This document shows, piece by piece, positions 1 through 9,265 of a stretch of DNA of 64,000 nucleotides. The translations under genes were made by a program, and so were the position numbers. Origin of the DNA: Channallabes apus (taxonomy: Eukaryota > Chordata > Actinopteri > Siluriformes > Clariidae); NCBI GenBank assembly GCA_030522415.1, contig JAMASW010000037.1, positions 62,001 through 126,000 on the forward strand. Reading direction: 5' to 3'. The notes beneath the pieces are model-generated. The model was not told where the DNA came from and did no database searches. It saw only the letters and a list, made by a program, of their open reading frames with translations. Each line of letters begins with the position of its first letter. Within the stretch, counting starts at the first letter, position 1.

Positions 1-328
1 CATACATGTTGAAAAACAACTTTTTTGTTCTTCTTATTTTACTCATTTTGTTCCAGAAAAATGAATACAAATTCATTTTGTTTGTTTTACATACCTATAC
101 ATTAGTTGTGTGAGAAAACAACTTTTTTGTTCTTCTTTTCCCCATTTTGTTCCAGAAAAATGAATACAAACTCATTTTGTTTGTTTTACATACGTACACA
201 TTAGTTGTGTGAGAAAACCGCTTTCCTGAGCTCGTAGAGAGCTAAGAACGCAGCAAACGCTTTATCTCACCGTCTTGTGCATGAAAGTGAATGAGATGAA
301 CATTTTCAATACATTAATGTATTCTTTG
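1..328 (+). repeat. Aberrant 328-bp unit with two A modules in tandem
   Basis: The first unit of the window carries two A modules in a row. The first (type a, 102 bp) is at 17-118 and the second (type e, 99 bp) at 119-217, then the usual core follows from 218. The join reads GAGAAAA-CAAC at about 112-122, whereas other A modules are followed by CCGCTTT. This is the structure expected as the reciprocal of the short units: one recombination at the shared GAAAA removes A, the other product gains a second A. I noticed no other double-A unit in the window. Because it lies at the window edge its left neighbour is unknown. Confidence 0.9.
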
Positions 329-455
329 CATACATGTTGAAAAACCGCTTTCCTGAGCTCGTAGAGAGCTAAGAACGCAGCAAACGCTTTATCTCACCGT
401 CTTGTGCATGAAAGTGAAAGAGATTATCATTTTCAATACAGTAATGCATTCTTTG
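329..455 (+). repeat. Reference short unit S (127 bp)
   Basis: This is the clearest early example of the short unit. It runs CATACATGTTGAAAAA directly into CCGCTTTCC, the GAGCTC core, CTTTATCTCACCG, and ends CAGTAATGCATTCTTTG. It lacks the whole A module but otherwise aligns with the long unit. About 85 of about 320 units are short. Subtypes: plain S (GTGAAAGAGATT), S* (GTCAAAGAGATT; for example 2405, 4252, 7715, 22367), S'' (CCAGAGCTC; for example 36749, 38365, 63825), a version with AACTCTTT (12145, 14346, 17253, 18773), and S2 (GATGAAC with the palindromic 3' end; 14219, 17126, 18646). Apart from S2 and the hybrid at 15513, short units end in the non-palindromic form, and those I checked follow a unit with the palindromic form. 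Confidence 0.95.
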
Positions 456-471
456 CATACATGTTGAAAAA

Positions 472-573
472 CAACTTTTTTGTTCTTCTTATTTTACTCA
501 TTTTGTTCCAGAAAAATGAATACAAATTCATTTTGTTTGTTTTACATATCTATACATTAGTTGTGTGAGAAAA
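472..573 (+). repeat. Module A, the 102-bp optional block of long units
   Basis: Module A runs from CAAC to GTGTGAGAAAA and is present in L, absent in S and doubled in the first unit of the window. The base run before it ends GAAAAA and it ends itself in GAGAAAA, so both edges carry GAAAA. It is the most AT-rich part, with short A or T runs centred near 469, 478, 493, 502, 514, 525 and 532. Several of these lie about one helical turn apart, so intrinsic curvature is plausible but is my inference. It also contains two direct copies of CTCATTTTGTT-like sequence and all the length-variable T/C tract types. Confidence 0.9.
513..534. repeat. Inverted repeat in module A (9-bp arms, 4-bp loop)
   Basis: AAAATGAAT and ATTCATTTT are perfect reverse complements separated by ACAA. 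The perfect form occurs in a and f units, which carry AAATTC. Units with AAACTC or AGACTC keep only about 7 bp of pairing. It could form a small hairpin in single strands or RNA; no function is shown by the sequence. It recurs in every type-a unit. Confidence 0.85.
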
Positions 574-626
574 CCGCTTTCCTGAGCTCGTAGAGAGCTA
601 AGAACGCAGCAAACGCTTTATCTCAC
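565..626. repeat. Inverted repeat bracketing the core: GTGAGAAAA ... TTTATCTCAC
   Basis: GTGAGAAAA (565-573) pairs with TTTATCTCAC (617-626) apart from one bulged base, enclosing about 43 bp that include GAGCTC and AACGCAGC. The left arm belongs to module A, so the pair exists only in long units; short units lose it. Whether this matters in vivo is unknown. Confidence 0.6.
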
Positions 627-637
627 CGTCTTGTGCA

Positions 638-664
638 TGAAAGTGAATGAGATGATCATTTTCA
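638..664. repeat. Imperfect hairpin TGAAAGTGA ... TCATTTTCA
   Basis: TGAAAGTGA (638-646) and TCATTTTCA (656-664) are reverse complements except for one G:T position, with a 9-base spacer. The spacer holds the site where types differ (GATGATC, GATGAAC, GATTATC). It is found in most units; S* units, with GTCAAAG, weaken the left arm. Confidence 0.65.
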
Positions 665-699
665 ATACATTAATGTATTCTTTGCATACATGTTGAAAA
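659..699. repeat. Dyad at the unit boundary with a 16-bp perfect palindrome
   Basis: TTTTCAA (659-665) and TTGAAAA (693-699) are perfect inverted arms that span the end of one unit and the start of the next. Inside lies AATACATTAATGTATT (664-679), a perfect 16-bp palindrome. A second allele, AATACAGTAATGCATT, breaks the symmetry at two base pairs. The palindromic allele is in most a, d, e, g and b'' units; the broken one is in S, b, c, h, a'' and some f units. Symmetric sites like this often bind dimeric proteins, but no binding protein can be named here. Confidence 0.8.
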
Positions 700-3600
700 A
701 CAACTTTTTTGATCTTCTTTTTTTACTCATTTTGTTCCAGAAAAATGAATACAGACTCATTTTGTTTGTTTTACATACCTACACATTAGTTGTGTGAGAA
801 AACCGCTTTCCTGAGCTCGTAGAGAGCTTAGAACGCAGCAAACGCTTTATCTCACCGTCTTGTGCAAGAAAGTGAAAGAGATGATCATTTTCAATACAGT
901 AATGCATTCATTGCATACATGTTGAAAAACAACTTTTTTGTTCTTCTTTTCCTCATTTTGTTCCAGAAAAATGAATACAAACTCATTTTGTTTGTTTTAC
1001 ATACCTATACATTAGTTGTGTGAGAAAACCGCTTTCCTGAGCTCGTAGAGAGCTAAGAACGCAGCAAATGCTTTATCTCACCGTCTTGTGCATGAAAGTG
1101 AATGAGATGATCATTTTCAATACAGTAATGCATTCCTTGCATACATGTTGAAAAACAACTTTTTTGTTCTTCTTTTTCTCATTTTGTTCCAGAAAAATGA
1201 ATACAAACTCATTTTGTTTGTTTTACATACGTACACATTAGTTGTGTGAGAAAACCGCTTTCCTGAGCTCGTAGAGAGCTAAGAACGCAGCAAACGCTTT
1301 ATCTCACCGTCTTGTGCATGAAAGTGAATGAGATGATCATTTTCAATACATTAATGTATTCTTTGCATACATGTTGAAAAACCGCTTTCCTGAGCTCGTA
1401 GAGAGCTAAGAACGCAGCAAACGCTTTATCTCACCGTCTTGTGCATGAAAGTGAAAGAGATTATCATTTTCAATACAGTAATGCATTCTTTGCATACATG
1501 TTGAAAAACAACTTTTTTGTTCTTCTTATTTTACTCATTTTGTTCCAGAAAAATGAATACAAATTCATTTTGTTTGTTTTACATACCTATACATTAGTTG
1601 TGTGAGAAAACCGCTTTCCTGAGCTCGTAGAGAGCTAAGAACGCAGCAAACGCTTTATCTCACCGTCTTGTGCATGAAAGTAAATGAGAGATGATCATTT
1701 TCAATACATTAATGTATTCTTTGCATACATGTTGAAAAACAACTTTTTTGATCTTCTTTTTTTACTCATTTTGTTCCAGAAAAATGAATACAGACTCATT
1801 TTGTTTGTTTTACATACCTACACATTAGTTGTGTGAGAAAACCGCTTTCCTGAGCTCGTAGAGAGCTTAGAACGCAGCAAACGCTTTATCTCACCGTCTT
1901 GTGCAAGAAAGTGAAAGAGATCATCATTTTCAATACAGTAATGCATTCATTGCATACATGTTGAAAAACAACTTTTTTGTTCTTCTTTTCCTCATTTTGT
2001 TCCAGAAAAATGAATACAAACTCATTTTGTTTGTTTTACATACCTATACATTAGTTGTGTGAGAAAACCGCTTTCCTGAGCTCGTAGAGAGCTAAGAACG
2101 CAGCAAATGCTTTATCTCACCGTCTTGTGCATGAAAGTGAATGAGATGATCATTTTCAATACAGTAATGCATTCCTTGCATACATGTTGAAAAACAACTT
2201 TTTTGTTCTTCTTTTTCTCATTTTGTTCCAGAAAAATGAATACAGACTCATTTTGTTTGTTTTACATACGTACACATTAGTTGTGTGAGAAAACCGCTTT
2301 CCCGAGCTCGTAGAGAGCTAAGAACGCAGCAAACGCTTTATCTCACCGTCTTGTGCATGAAAGTGAATGAGATGATCATTTTCAATACATTAATGTATTC
2401 TTTGCATACATGTTGAAAAACCGCTTTCCTGAGCTCGTAGAGAGCTAAGAACGCAGCAAACGCTTTATCTCACCGTCTTGTGCATGAAAGTCAAAGAGAT
2501 TATCATTTTCAATACAGTAATGCATTCTTTGCATACATGTTGAAAAACAACTTTTTTGTTCTTCGTATTTTACTCATTTTGTTCCAGAAAAATGAATACA
2601 AACTCATTTTGTTTGTTTTACATACGTACACATTAGTTGTGTGAGAAAACCGCTTTCCTGAGCTCGTAGAGAGCTTAGAACGCAGCAAACGCTTTATCTC
2701 ACCGTCTTGTGCAAGAAAGTGAAAGAGATGATCATTTTCAATACAGTAATGCATTCATTGCATACATGTTGAAAAACAACTTTTTTGTTCTTCTTTTCCT
2801 CATTTTGTTCCAGAAAAATGAATACAAACTCATTTTGTTTGTTTTACATACCTATACATTAGTTGTGTGAGAAAACCGCTTTCCTGAGCTCGTAGAGAGC
2901 TAAGAACGCAGCAAATGCTTTATCTCACCGTCTTGTGCATGAAAGTGAATGAGATGATCATTTTCAATACAGTAATGCATTCCTTGCATACATGTTGAAA
3001 AACAACTTTTTTGTTCTTCTTTTTCTCATTTTGTTCCAGAAAAATGAATACAAACTCATTTTGTTTGTTTTACATACGTACACATTAGTTGTGTGAGAAA
3101 ACCGCTTTCCTGAGCTCGTAGAGAGCTAAGAACGCAGCAAACGCTTTATCTCACCGTCTTGTGCATGAAAGTGAATGAGATGATCATTTTCAATACATTA
3201 ATGTATTCTTTGCATACATGTTGAAAAACCGCTTTCCTGAGCTCGTAGAGAGCTAAGAACGCAGCAAACGCTTTATCTCACCGTCTTGTGCATGAAAGTG
3301 AAAGAGATTATCATTTTCAATACAGTAATGCATTCTTTGCATACATGTTGAAAAACAACTTTTTTGTTCTTCTTATTTTACTCATTTTGTTCCAGAAAAA
3401 TGAATACAAATTCATTTTGTTTGTTTTACATACCTATACATTAGTTGTGTGAGAAAACCGCTTTCCTGAGCTCGTAGAGAGCTAAGAACGCAGCAAACGC
3501 TTTATCTCACCGTCTTGTGCATGAAAGTAAATGAGAGATGATCATTTTCAATACATTAATGTATTCTTTGCATACATGTTGAAAAACAACTTTTTTGATC

Positions 3601-4378
3601 TTCTTTTTTTACTCATTTTGTTCCAGAAAAATGAATACAGACTCATTTTGTTTGTTTTACATACCTACACATTAGTTGTGTGAGAAAACCGCTTTCCTGA
3701 GCTCGTAGAGAGCTTAGAACGCAGCAAACGCTTTATCTCACCGTCTTGTGCAAGAAAGTGAAAGAGATGATCATTTTCAATACAGTAATGCATTCATTGC
3801 ATACATGTTGAAAAACAACTTTTTTGTTCTTCTTTTCCTCATTTTGTTCCAGAAAAATGAATACAAACTCATTTTGTTTGTTTTACATACCTATACATTA
3901 GTTGTGTGAGAAAACCGCTTTCCTGAGCTCGTAGAGAGCTAAGAACGCAGCAAATGCTTTATCTCACCGTCTTGTGCATGAAAGTGAATGAGATGATCAT
4001 TTTCAATACAGTAATGCATTCCTTGCATACATGTTGAAAAACAACTTTTTTGTTCTTCTTTTTCTCATTTTGTTCCAGAAAAATGAATACAGACTCATTT
4101 TGTTTGTTTTACATACGTACACATTAGTTGTGTGAGAAAACCGCTTTCCCGAGCTCGTAGAGAGCTAAGAACGCAGCAAACGCTTTATCTCACCGTCTTG
4201 TGCATGAAAGTGAATGAGATGATCATTTTCAATACATTAATGTATTCTTTGCATACATGTTGAAAAACCGCTTTCCTGAGCTCGTAGAGAGCTAAGAACG
4301 CAGCAAACGCTTTATCTCACCGTCTTGTGCATGAAAGTCAAAGAGATTATCATTTTCAATACAGTAATGCATTCTTTG
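685..4378 (+). repeat. 1847-bp segmental duplication, two tandem copies
   Basis: The nine units b-c-d-S-a-b-c-d-S* at 685-2531 are repeated in the same order at 2532-4378, an offset of 1847 bp. Unit starts in the first copy are 685, 914, 1140, 1366, 1493, 1724, 1953, 2179 and 2405; in the second 2532, 2761, 2987, 3213, 3340, 3571, 3800, 4026 and 4252. Both copies share an uncommon 231-bp a unit with TAAATGAGAG (1493 and 3340), which supports a common origin. The first unit of the second copy is a hybrid, described separately. I saw no other substitution apart from single bases near 1921 and 2565 when comparing by eye. Confidence 0.88.
2532..2760 (+). repeat. Hybrid long unit at the 1847-bp duplication joint
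   Basis: The 5' half is like the a unit at 4379 (TTATTTTACTC tract, AAACTC, TACGTACAC), while the 3' half is type b (GAGCTTAG, GCAAGAAAG, GCATTCATTG). The switch lies between about 2625 and 2672. This is the unit expected if an a-type and a b-type unit crossed over unequally to make the duplication. It also holds a private base, TTCGTATT instead of TTCTTATT, at about 2563-2570. Because it joins TACGTAC with the non-palindromic 3' end it happens to lose the usual stop codons, leaving a chance 81-codon open frame on the minus strand. Confidence 0.85.
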
Positions 4379-7033
4379 CATACATGTTGAAAAACAACTT
4401 TTTTGTTCTTCTTATTTTACTCATTTTGTTCCAGAAAAATGAATACAAACTCATTTTGTTTGTTTTACATACGTACACATTAGTTGTGTGAGAAAACCGC
4501 TTTCCCGAGCTCGTAGAGAGCTAAGAACGCAGCAAACGCTTTATCTCACCGTCTTGTGCATGAAAGTGAATGAGATGATCATTTTCAATACATTAATGTA
4601 TTCTTTGCGTACATGTTGAAAAACAACTTTTTTGTTCTTCTTTTCCCCATTTTGTTCCAGAAAAATGAATACAAACTCATTTTGTTTGTTTTACATACGT
4701 ACACATTAGTTGTGTGAGAAAACCGCTTTCCTGAGCTCGTAGAGAGCTAAGAACGCAGCAAACGCTTTATCTCACCGTCTTGTGCATGAAAGTGAATGAG
4801 ATGAACATTTTCAATACATTAATGTATTCTTTGCATACATGTTGAAAAACCGCTTTCCTGAGCTCGTAGAGAGCTAAGAACGCAGCAAACGCTTTATCTC
4901 ACCGTCTTGTGCATGAAAGTGAAAGAGATTATCATTTTCAATACAGTAATGCATTCTTTGCATACATGTTGAAAAACAACTTTTTTGTTCTTCTTATTTT
5001 ACTCATTTTGTTCCAGAAAAATGAATACAAATTCATTTTGTTTGTTTTACATATCTATACATTAGTTGTGTGAGAAAACCGCTTTCCTGAGCTCGTAGAG
5101 AGCTAAGAACGCAGCAAACGCTTTATCTCACCGTCTTGTGCATGAAAGTGAATGAGATGATCATTTTCAATACATTAATGTATTCTTTGCATACATGTTG
5201 AAAAACCGCTTTCCTGAGCTCGTAGAGAGCTAAGAACGCAGCAAACGCTTTATCTCACCGTCTTGTGCATGAAAGTGAAAGAGATTATCATTTTCAATAC
5301 AGTAATGCATTCTTTGCATACATGTTGAAAAACAACTTTTTTGTTCTTATTTTACTCATTTTGTTCCAGAAAAATGAATACAAATTCATTTTGTTTGTTT
5401 TACATACCTATACATTAGTTGTGTGAGAAAACCGCTTTCCTGAGCTCGTAGAGAGCTAAGAACGCAGCAAACGCTTTATCTCACCGTCTTGTGCCTGAAA
5501 GTGAAAGAGATGATCATTTTCAATACAGTAATGCATTCTTTGCATACATGTTGAAAAATAACTTTTTTGTTCTTCTTTTTCTCATTTTATTCCAGAAAAA
5601 TGAATACAGACTCATTTTGTTTGTTTTACATACGTACACATTAGTTGTGTGAGAAAACCGCTTTCCCGAGCTCGTAGAGAGCTAAGAACGCAGCAAACGC
5701 TTTATCTCACCGTCTTGTGCATGAAAGTGAATGAGATGATCATTTTCAATACATTAATGTATTCTTTGCATACATGTTGAAAAACAACTTTTTTGTTCTT
5801 CTTTTCCCCATTTTGTTCCAGAAAAATGAATACAAACTCATTTTGTTTGTTTTACATACGTACACATTAGTTGTGTGAGAAAACCGCTTTCCTGAGCTCG
5901 TAGAGAGCTAAGAACGCAGCAAACGCTTTATCTCACCGTCTTGTGCATGAAAGTGAATGAGATGAACATTTTCAATACATTAATGTATTCTTTGCATACA
6001 TGTTGAAAAACCGCTTTCCTGAGCTCGTAGAGAGCTAAGAACGCAGCAAACGCTTTATCTCACCGTCTTGTGCATGAAAGTGAAAGAGATTATCATTTTC
6101 AATACAGTAATGCATTCTTTGCATACATGTTGAAAAACAACTTTTTTGTTCTTCTTATTTTACTCATTTTGTTCCAGAAAAATGAATACAAATTCATTTT
6201 GTTTGTTTTACATACCTATACATTAGTTGTGTGAGAAAACCGCTTTCCTGAGCTCGTAGAGAGCTAAGAACGCAGCAAACGCTTTATCTCACCGTCTTGT
6301 GCATGAAAGTGAATGAGAGATGATCATTTTCAATACATTAATGTATTCTTTGCATACATGTTGAAAAACAACTTTTTTGATCTTCTTTTTTTACTCATTT
6401 TGTTCCAGAAAAATGAATACAGACTCATTTTGTTTGTTTTACATACCTACACATTAGTTGTGTGAGAAAACCGCTTTCCTGAGCTCGTAGAGAGCTTAGA
6501 ACGCAGTAAACGCTTTATCTCACCGTCTTGTGCAAGAAAGTGAAAGAGATGATCATTTTCAATACAGTAATGCATTCATTGCATACATGTTGAAAAACAA
6601 CTTTTTTGTTCTTCTTTTCCTCATTTTGTTCCAGAAAAATGAATACAAACTCATTTTGTTTGTTTTACATACCTATACATTAGTTGTGTGAGAAAACCGC
6701 TTTCCTGAGCTCGTAGAGAGCTAAGAACGCAGCAAATGCTTTATCTCACCGTCTTGTGCATGAAAGTGAATGAGATGATCATTTTCAATACAGTAACGCA
6801 TTCCTTGCATACATGTTGAAAAACAACTTTTTTGTTCTTCTTTTTCTCATTTTGTTCCAGAAAAATGAATACAAACTCATTTTGTTTGTTTTACATACCT
6901 ATACATTAGTTGTGTGAGAAAACCGCTTTCCTGAGCTCGTAGAGAGCTAAGAACGCAGCAAACGCTTTATCTCACCGTCTTGTGCATGAAAGTGAATGAG
7001 ATGATCATTTTCAATACATTAATGTATTCTTTG
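4379..7033 (+). repeat. Mixed stretch with e, f and g units inside the a-b-c-d-S zone
   Basis: Unit starts: a 4379, e 4608, S 4834, a(TATCTATAC) 4961, S 5190, f 5317, g 5543, e 5769, S 5995, a 6122 (231 bp), b 6353, c 6582, d' 6808. Types e, f and g are otherwise typical of the region beyond 34 kb, so this stretch shares ancestry with it. The g unit has CATTTTATTCC (about 5583-5593), a variant I noticed elsewhere only at 52274-52284. The c unit at 6582 has CAGTAACGC, shared only with the copy near 8347. Unit e at 4608 starts CGTACATG, shared with 8071. Confidence 0.85.
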
Positions 7034-8070
7034 CATACATGTTGAAAAACAACTTTTTTGATCTTCTTTTTTTACTCATTTTGTTCCAGAAAAATGAATA
7101 CAGACTCATTTTGTTTGTTTTACATACCTACACATTAGTTGTGTGAGAAAACCGCTTTCCTGAGCTCGTAGAGAGCTTAGAACGCAGCAAACGCTTTATC
7201 TCACCGTCTTGTGCAAGAAAGTGAAAGAGATGATCATTTTCAATACAGTAATGCATTCATTGCATACATGTTGAAAAACAACTTTTTTGTTCTTCTTTTC
7301 CTCATTTTGTTCCAGAAAAATGAATACAAACTCATTTTGTTTGTTTTACATACCTATACATTAGTTGTGTGAGAAAACCGCTTTCCTGAGCTCGTAGAGA
7401 GCTAAGAACGCAGCAAATGCTTTATCTCACCGTCTTGTGCATGAAAGTGAATGAGATGATCATTTTCAATACAGTAATGCATTCCTTGCATACATGTTGA
7501 AAAACAACTTTTTTGTTCTTCTTTTTCTCATTTTGTTCCAGAAAAATGAATACAGACTCATTTTGTTTGTTTTACATACGTACACATTAGTTGTGTGAGA
7601 AAACCGCTTTCCCGAGCTCGTAGAGAGCTAAGAACGCAGCAAACGCTTTATCTCACCGTCTTGTGCATGAAAGTGAATGAGATGATCATTTTCAATACAT
7701 TAATGTATTCTTTGCATACATGTTGAAAAACCGCTTTCCTGAGCTCGTAGAGAGCTAAGAACGCAGCAAACGCTTTATCTCACCGTCTTGTGCATGAAAG
7801 TCAAAGAGATTATCATTTTCAATACAGTAATGCATTCTTTGCATACATGTTGAAAAACAACTTTTTTGTTCTTCTTATTTTACTCATTTTGTTCCAGAAA
7901 AATGAATACAAACTCATTTTGTTTGTTTTACATACGTACACATTAGTTGTGTGAGAAAACCGCTTTCCCGAGCTCGTAGAGAGCTAAGAACGCAGCAAAC
8001 GCTTTATCTCACCGTCTTGTGCATGAAAGTGAATGAGATGATCATTTTCAATACATTAATGTATTCTTTG
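7034..8070 (+). repeat. Pentamer b-c-d-S*-a
   Basis: Unit starts are b 7034, c 7263, d 7489, S* 7715 and a 7842. They match 3571-4607 in order and in diagnostic bases (offset 3463), including the a unit with TACGTAC and CCCGAG and the next unit starting CGTACATG. This is the basic five-unit pattern of the first 20 kb, with a length of 1037 bp. Confidence 0.85.
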
Positions 8071-8358
8071 CGTACATGTTGAAAAACAACTTTTTTGTTC
8101 TTCTTTTCCCCATTTTGTTCCAGAAAAATGAATACAAACTCATTTTGTTTGTTTTACATACGTACACATTAGTTGTGTGAGAAAACCGCTTTCCTGAGCT
8201 TTCATTTTGTTTGTTTTACATACCTATACATTAGTTGTGTGAGAAAACCGCTTTCCTGAGCTCGTAGAGAGCTAAGAACGCAGCAAATGCTTTATCTCAC
8301 CGTCTTGTGCATGAAAGTGAATGAGATGATCATTTTCAATACAGTAACGCATTCCTTG
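8071..8358 (+). repeat. Out-of-register chimeric unit (288 bp) with a break at 8200/8201
   Basis: The unit starts as type e and runs normally to CCTGAGCT at 8200, then jumps back about 61 bp within the repeat to TTCATTTTGTTTG. The remainder, from 8202, matches a c unit from its position 70 onward, including CAGTAACGC, so it corresponds to 6651 onward. Base 8201 (T) fits neither the expected CGTAG on the left nor the C/A that precedes TCATTTTG in the c unit, so it looks like an added base. There is no obvious microhomology. This is the only register break I found in 64 kb. It may be a real end-joining event or an assembly join. Confidence 0.85.
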
Positions 8359-9265
8359 CATACATGTTGAAAAACAACTTTTTTGTTCTTCTTTTTCTCA
8401 TTTTGTTCCAGAAAAATGAATACAAACTCATTTTGTTTGTTTTACATACCTATACATTAGTTGTGTGAGAAAACCGCTTTCCTGAGCTCGTAGAGAGCTA
8501 AGAACGCAGCAAACGCTTTATCTCACCGTCTTGTGCATGAAAGTGAATGAGATGATCATTTTCAATACATTAATGTATTCTTTGCATACATGTTGAAAAA
8601 CAACTTTTTTGATCTTCTTTTTTTACTCATTTTGTTCCAGAAAAATGAATACAGACTCATTTTGTTTGTTTTACATACCTACACATTAGTTGTGTGAGAA
8701 AACCGCTTTCCTGAGCTCGTAGAGAGCTTAGAACGCAGCAAACGCTTTATCTCACCGTCTTGTGCAAGAAAGTGAAAGAGATGATCATTTTCAATACAGT
8801 AATGCATTCATTGCATACATGTTGAAAAACAACTTTTTTGTTCTTCTTTTCCTCATTTTGTTCCAGAAAAATGAATACAAACTCATTTTGTTTGTTTTAC
8901 ATACCTATACATTAGTTGTGTGAGAAAACCGCTTTCCTGAGCTCGTAGAGAGCTAAGAACGCAGCAAATGCTTTATCTCACCGTCTTGTGCATGAAAGTG
9001 AATGAGATGATCATTTTCAATACAGTAATGCATTCCTTGCATACATGTTGAAAAACAACTTTTTTGTTCTTCTTTTTCTCATTTTGTTCCAGAAAAATGA
9101 ATACAGACTCATTTTGTTTGTTTTACATACGTACACATTAGTTGTGTGAGAAAACCGCTTTCCCGAGCTCGTAGAGAGCTAAGAACGCAGCAAACGCTTT
9201 ATCTCACCGTCTTGTGCATGAAAGTGAATGAGATGATCATTTTCAATACATTAATGTATTCTTTG
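8202..9265 (+). repeat. Copy of 6651-7714 (offset 1551 bp)
   Basis: After the break the order c(partial)-d'-b-c-d with unit starts 8359, 8585, 8814 and 9040 repeats that at 6808, 7034, 7263 and 7489, each exactly 1551 bp later. The rare CAGTAACGC and the d' unit with TACCTATAC are shared. The simplest reading is a tandem duplication of about 6651-8200 with one extra base at the joint. Beyond 9265 the copy no longer follows the source, where S* at 7715 would be expected at 9266. Confidence 0.82.

Larger units (their letters stand above)
456..684 (+). repeat. Reference long unit L, type a (229 bp)
   Basis: This unit serves as a model of the long form. In order it holds the 5' segment CATACATGTTGAAAAA (456-471), module A (472-573), and the core with CCGCTTTCC, GAGCTC (584-589), AACGCAGC, CTTTATCTCACCG, then a dyad-rich 3' end (638-684). 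Length classes differ by triplets in the T/C tract near 482-500: a and b types are 229 bp, while c, d, e, f, g and h are 226 bp. Variant positions that are useful for typing are TACCTATAC, TATCTATAC, TACGTACAC or TACCTACAC near 545-556; CCTGAG, CCCGAG, CCCCAG or CCAGAG near 581; GCATG, GCAAG or GCCTG near 635; and GATGATC, GATGAAC or GATTATC near 651. Confidence 0.95.

Noticed and set aside
472..482. Pol III terminator or poly(T) termination signal (TTTTTT)
   Set aside because: There is one T6 per long unit, but no A-box or B-box promoter or RNA gene upstream; it is part of the AT-rich module.
584..600. GAGA-factor type site in CGTAGAGAGCT
   Set aside because: A single short GAGAG per unit is too little to support a claim, and the organism is unknown.
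2509..2754. 81-codon open frame on the minus strand starting with ATGCATTACTG
   Set aside because: It lies wholly within satellite repeats, spans a unit boundary and exists only because a hybrid unit combines two alleles that remove stop codons. Homologous frames in neighbouring units are stopped. There is no sign of codon selection, promoter or conserved domain, so it is not a gene.
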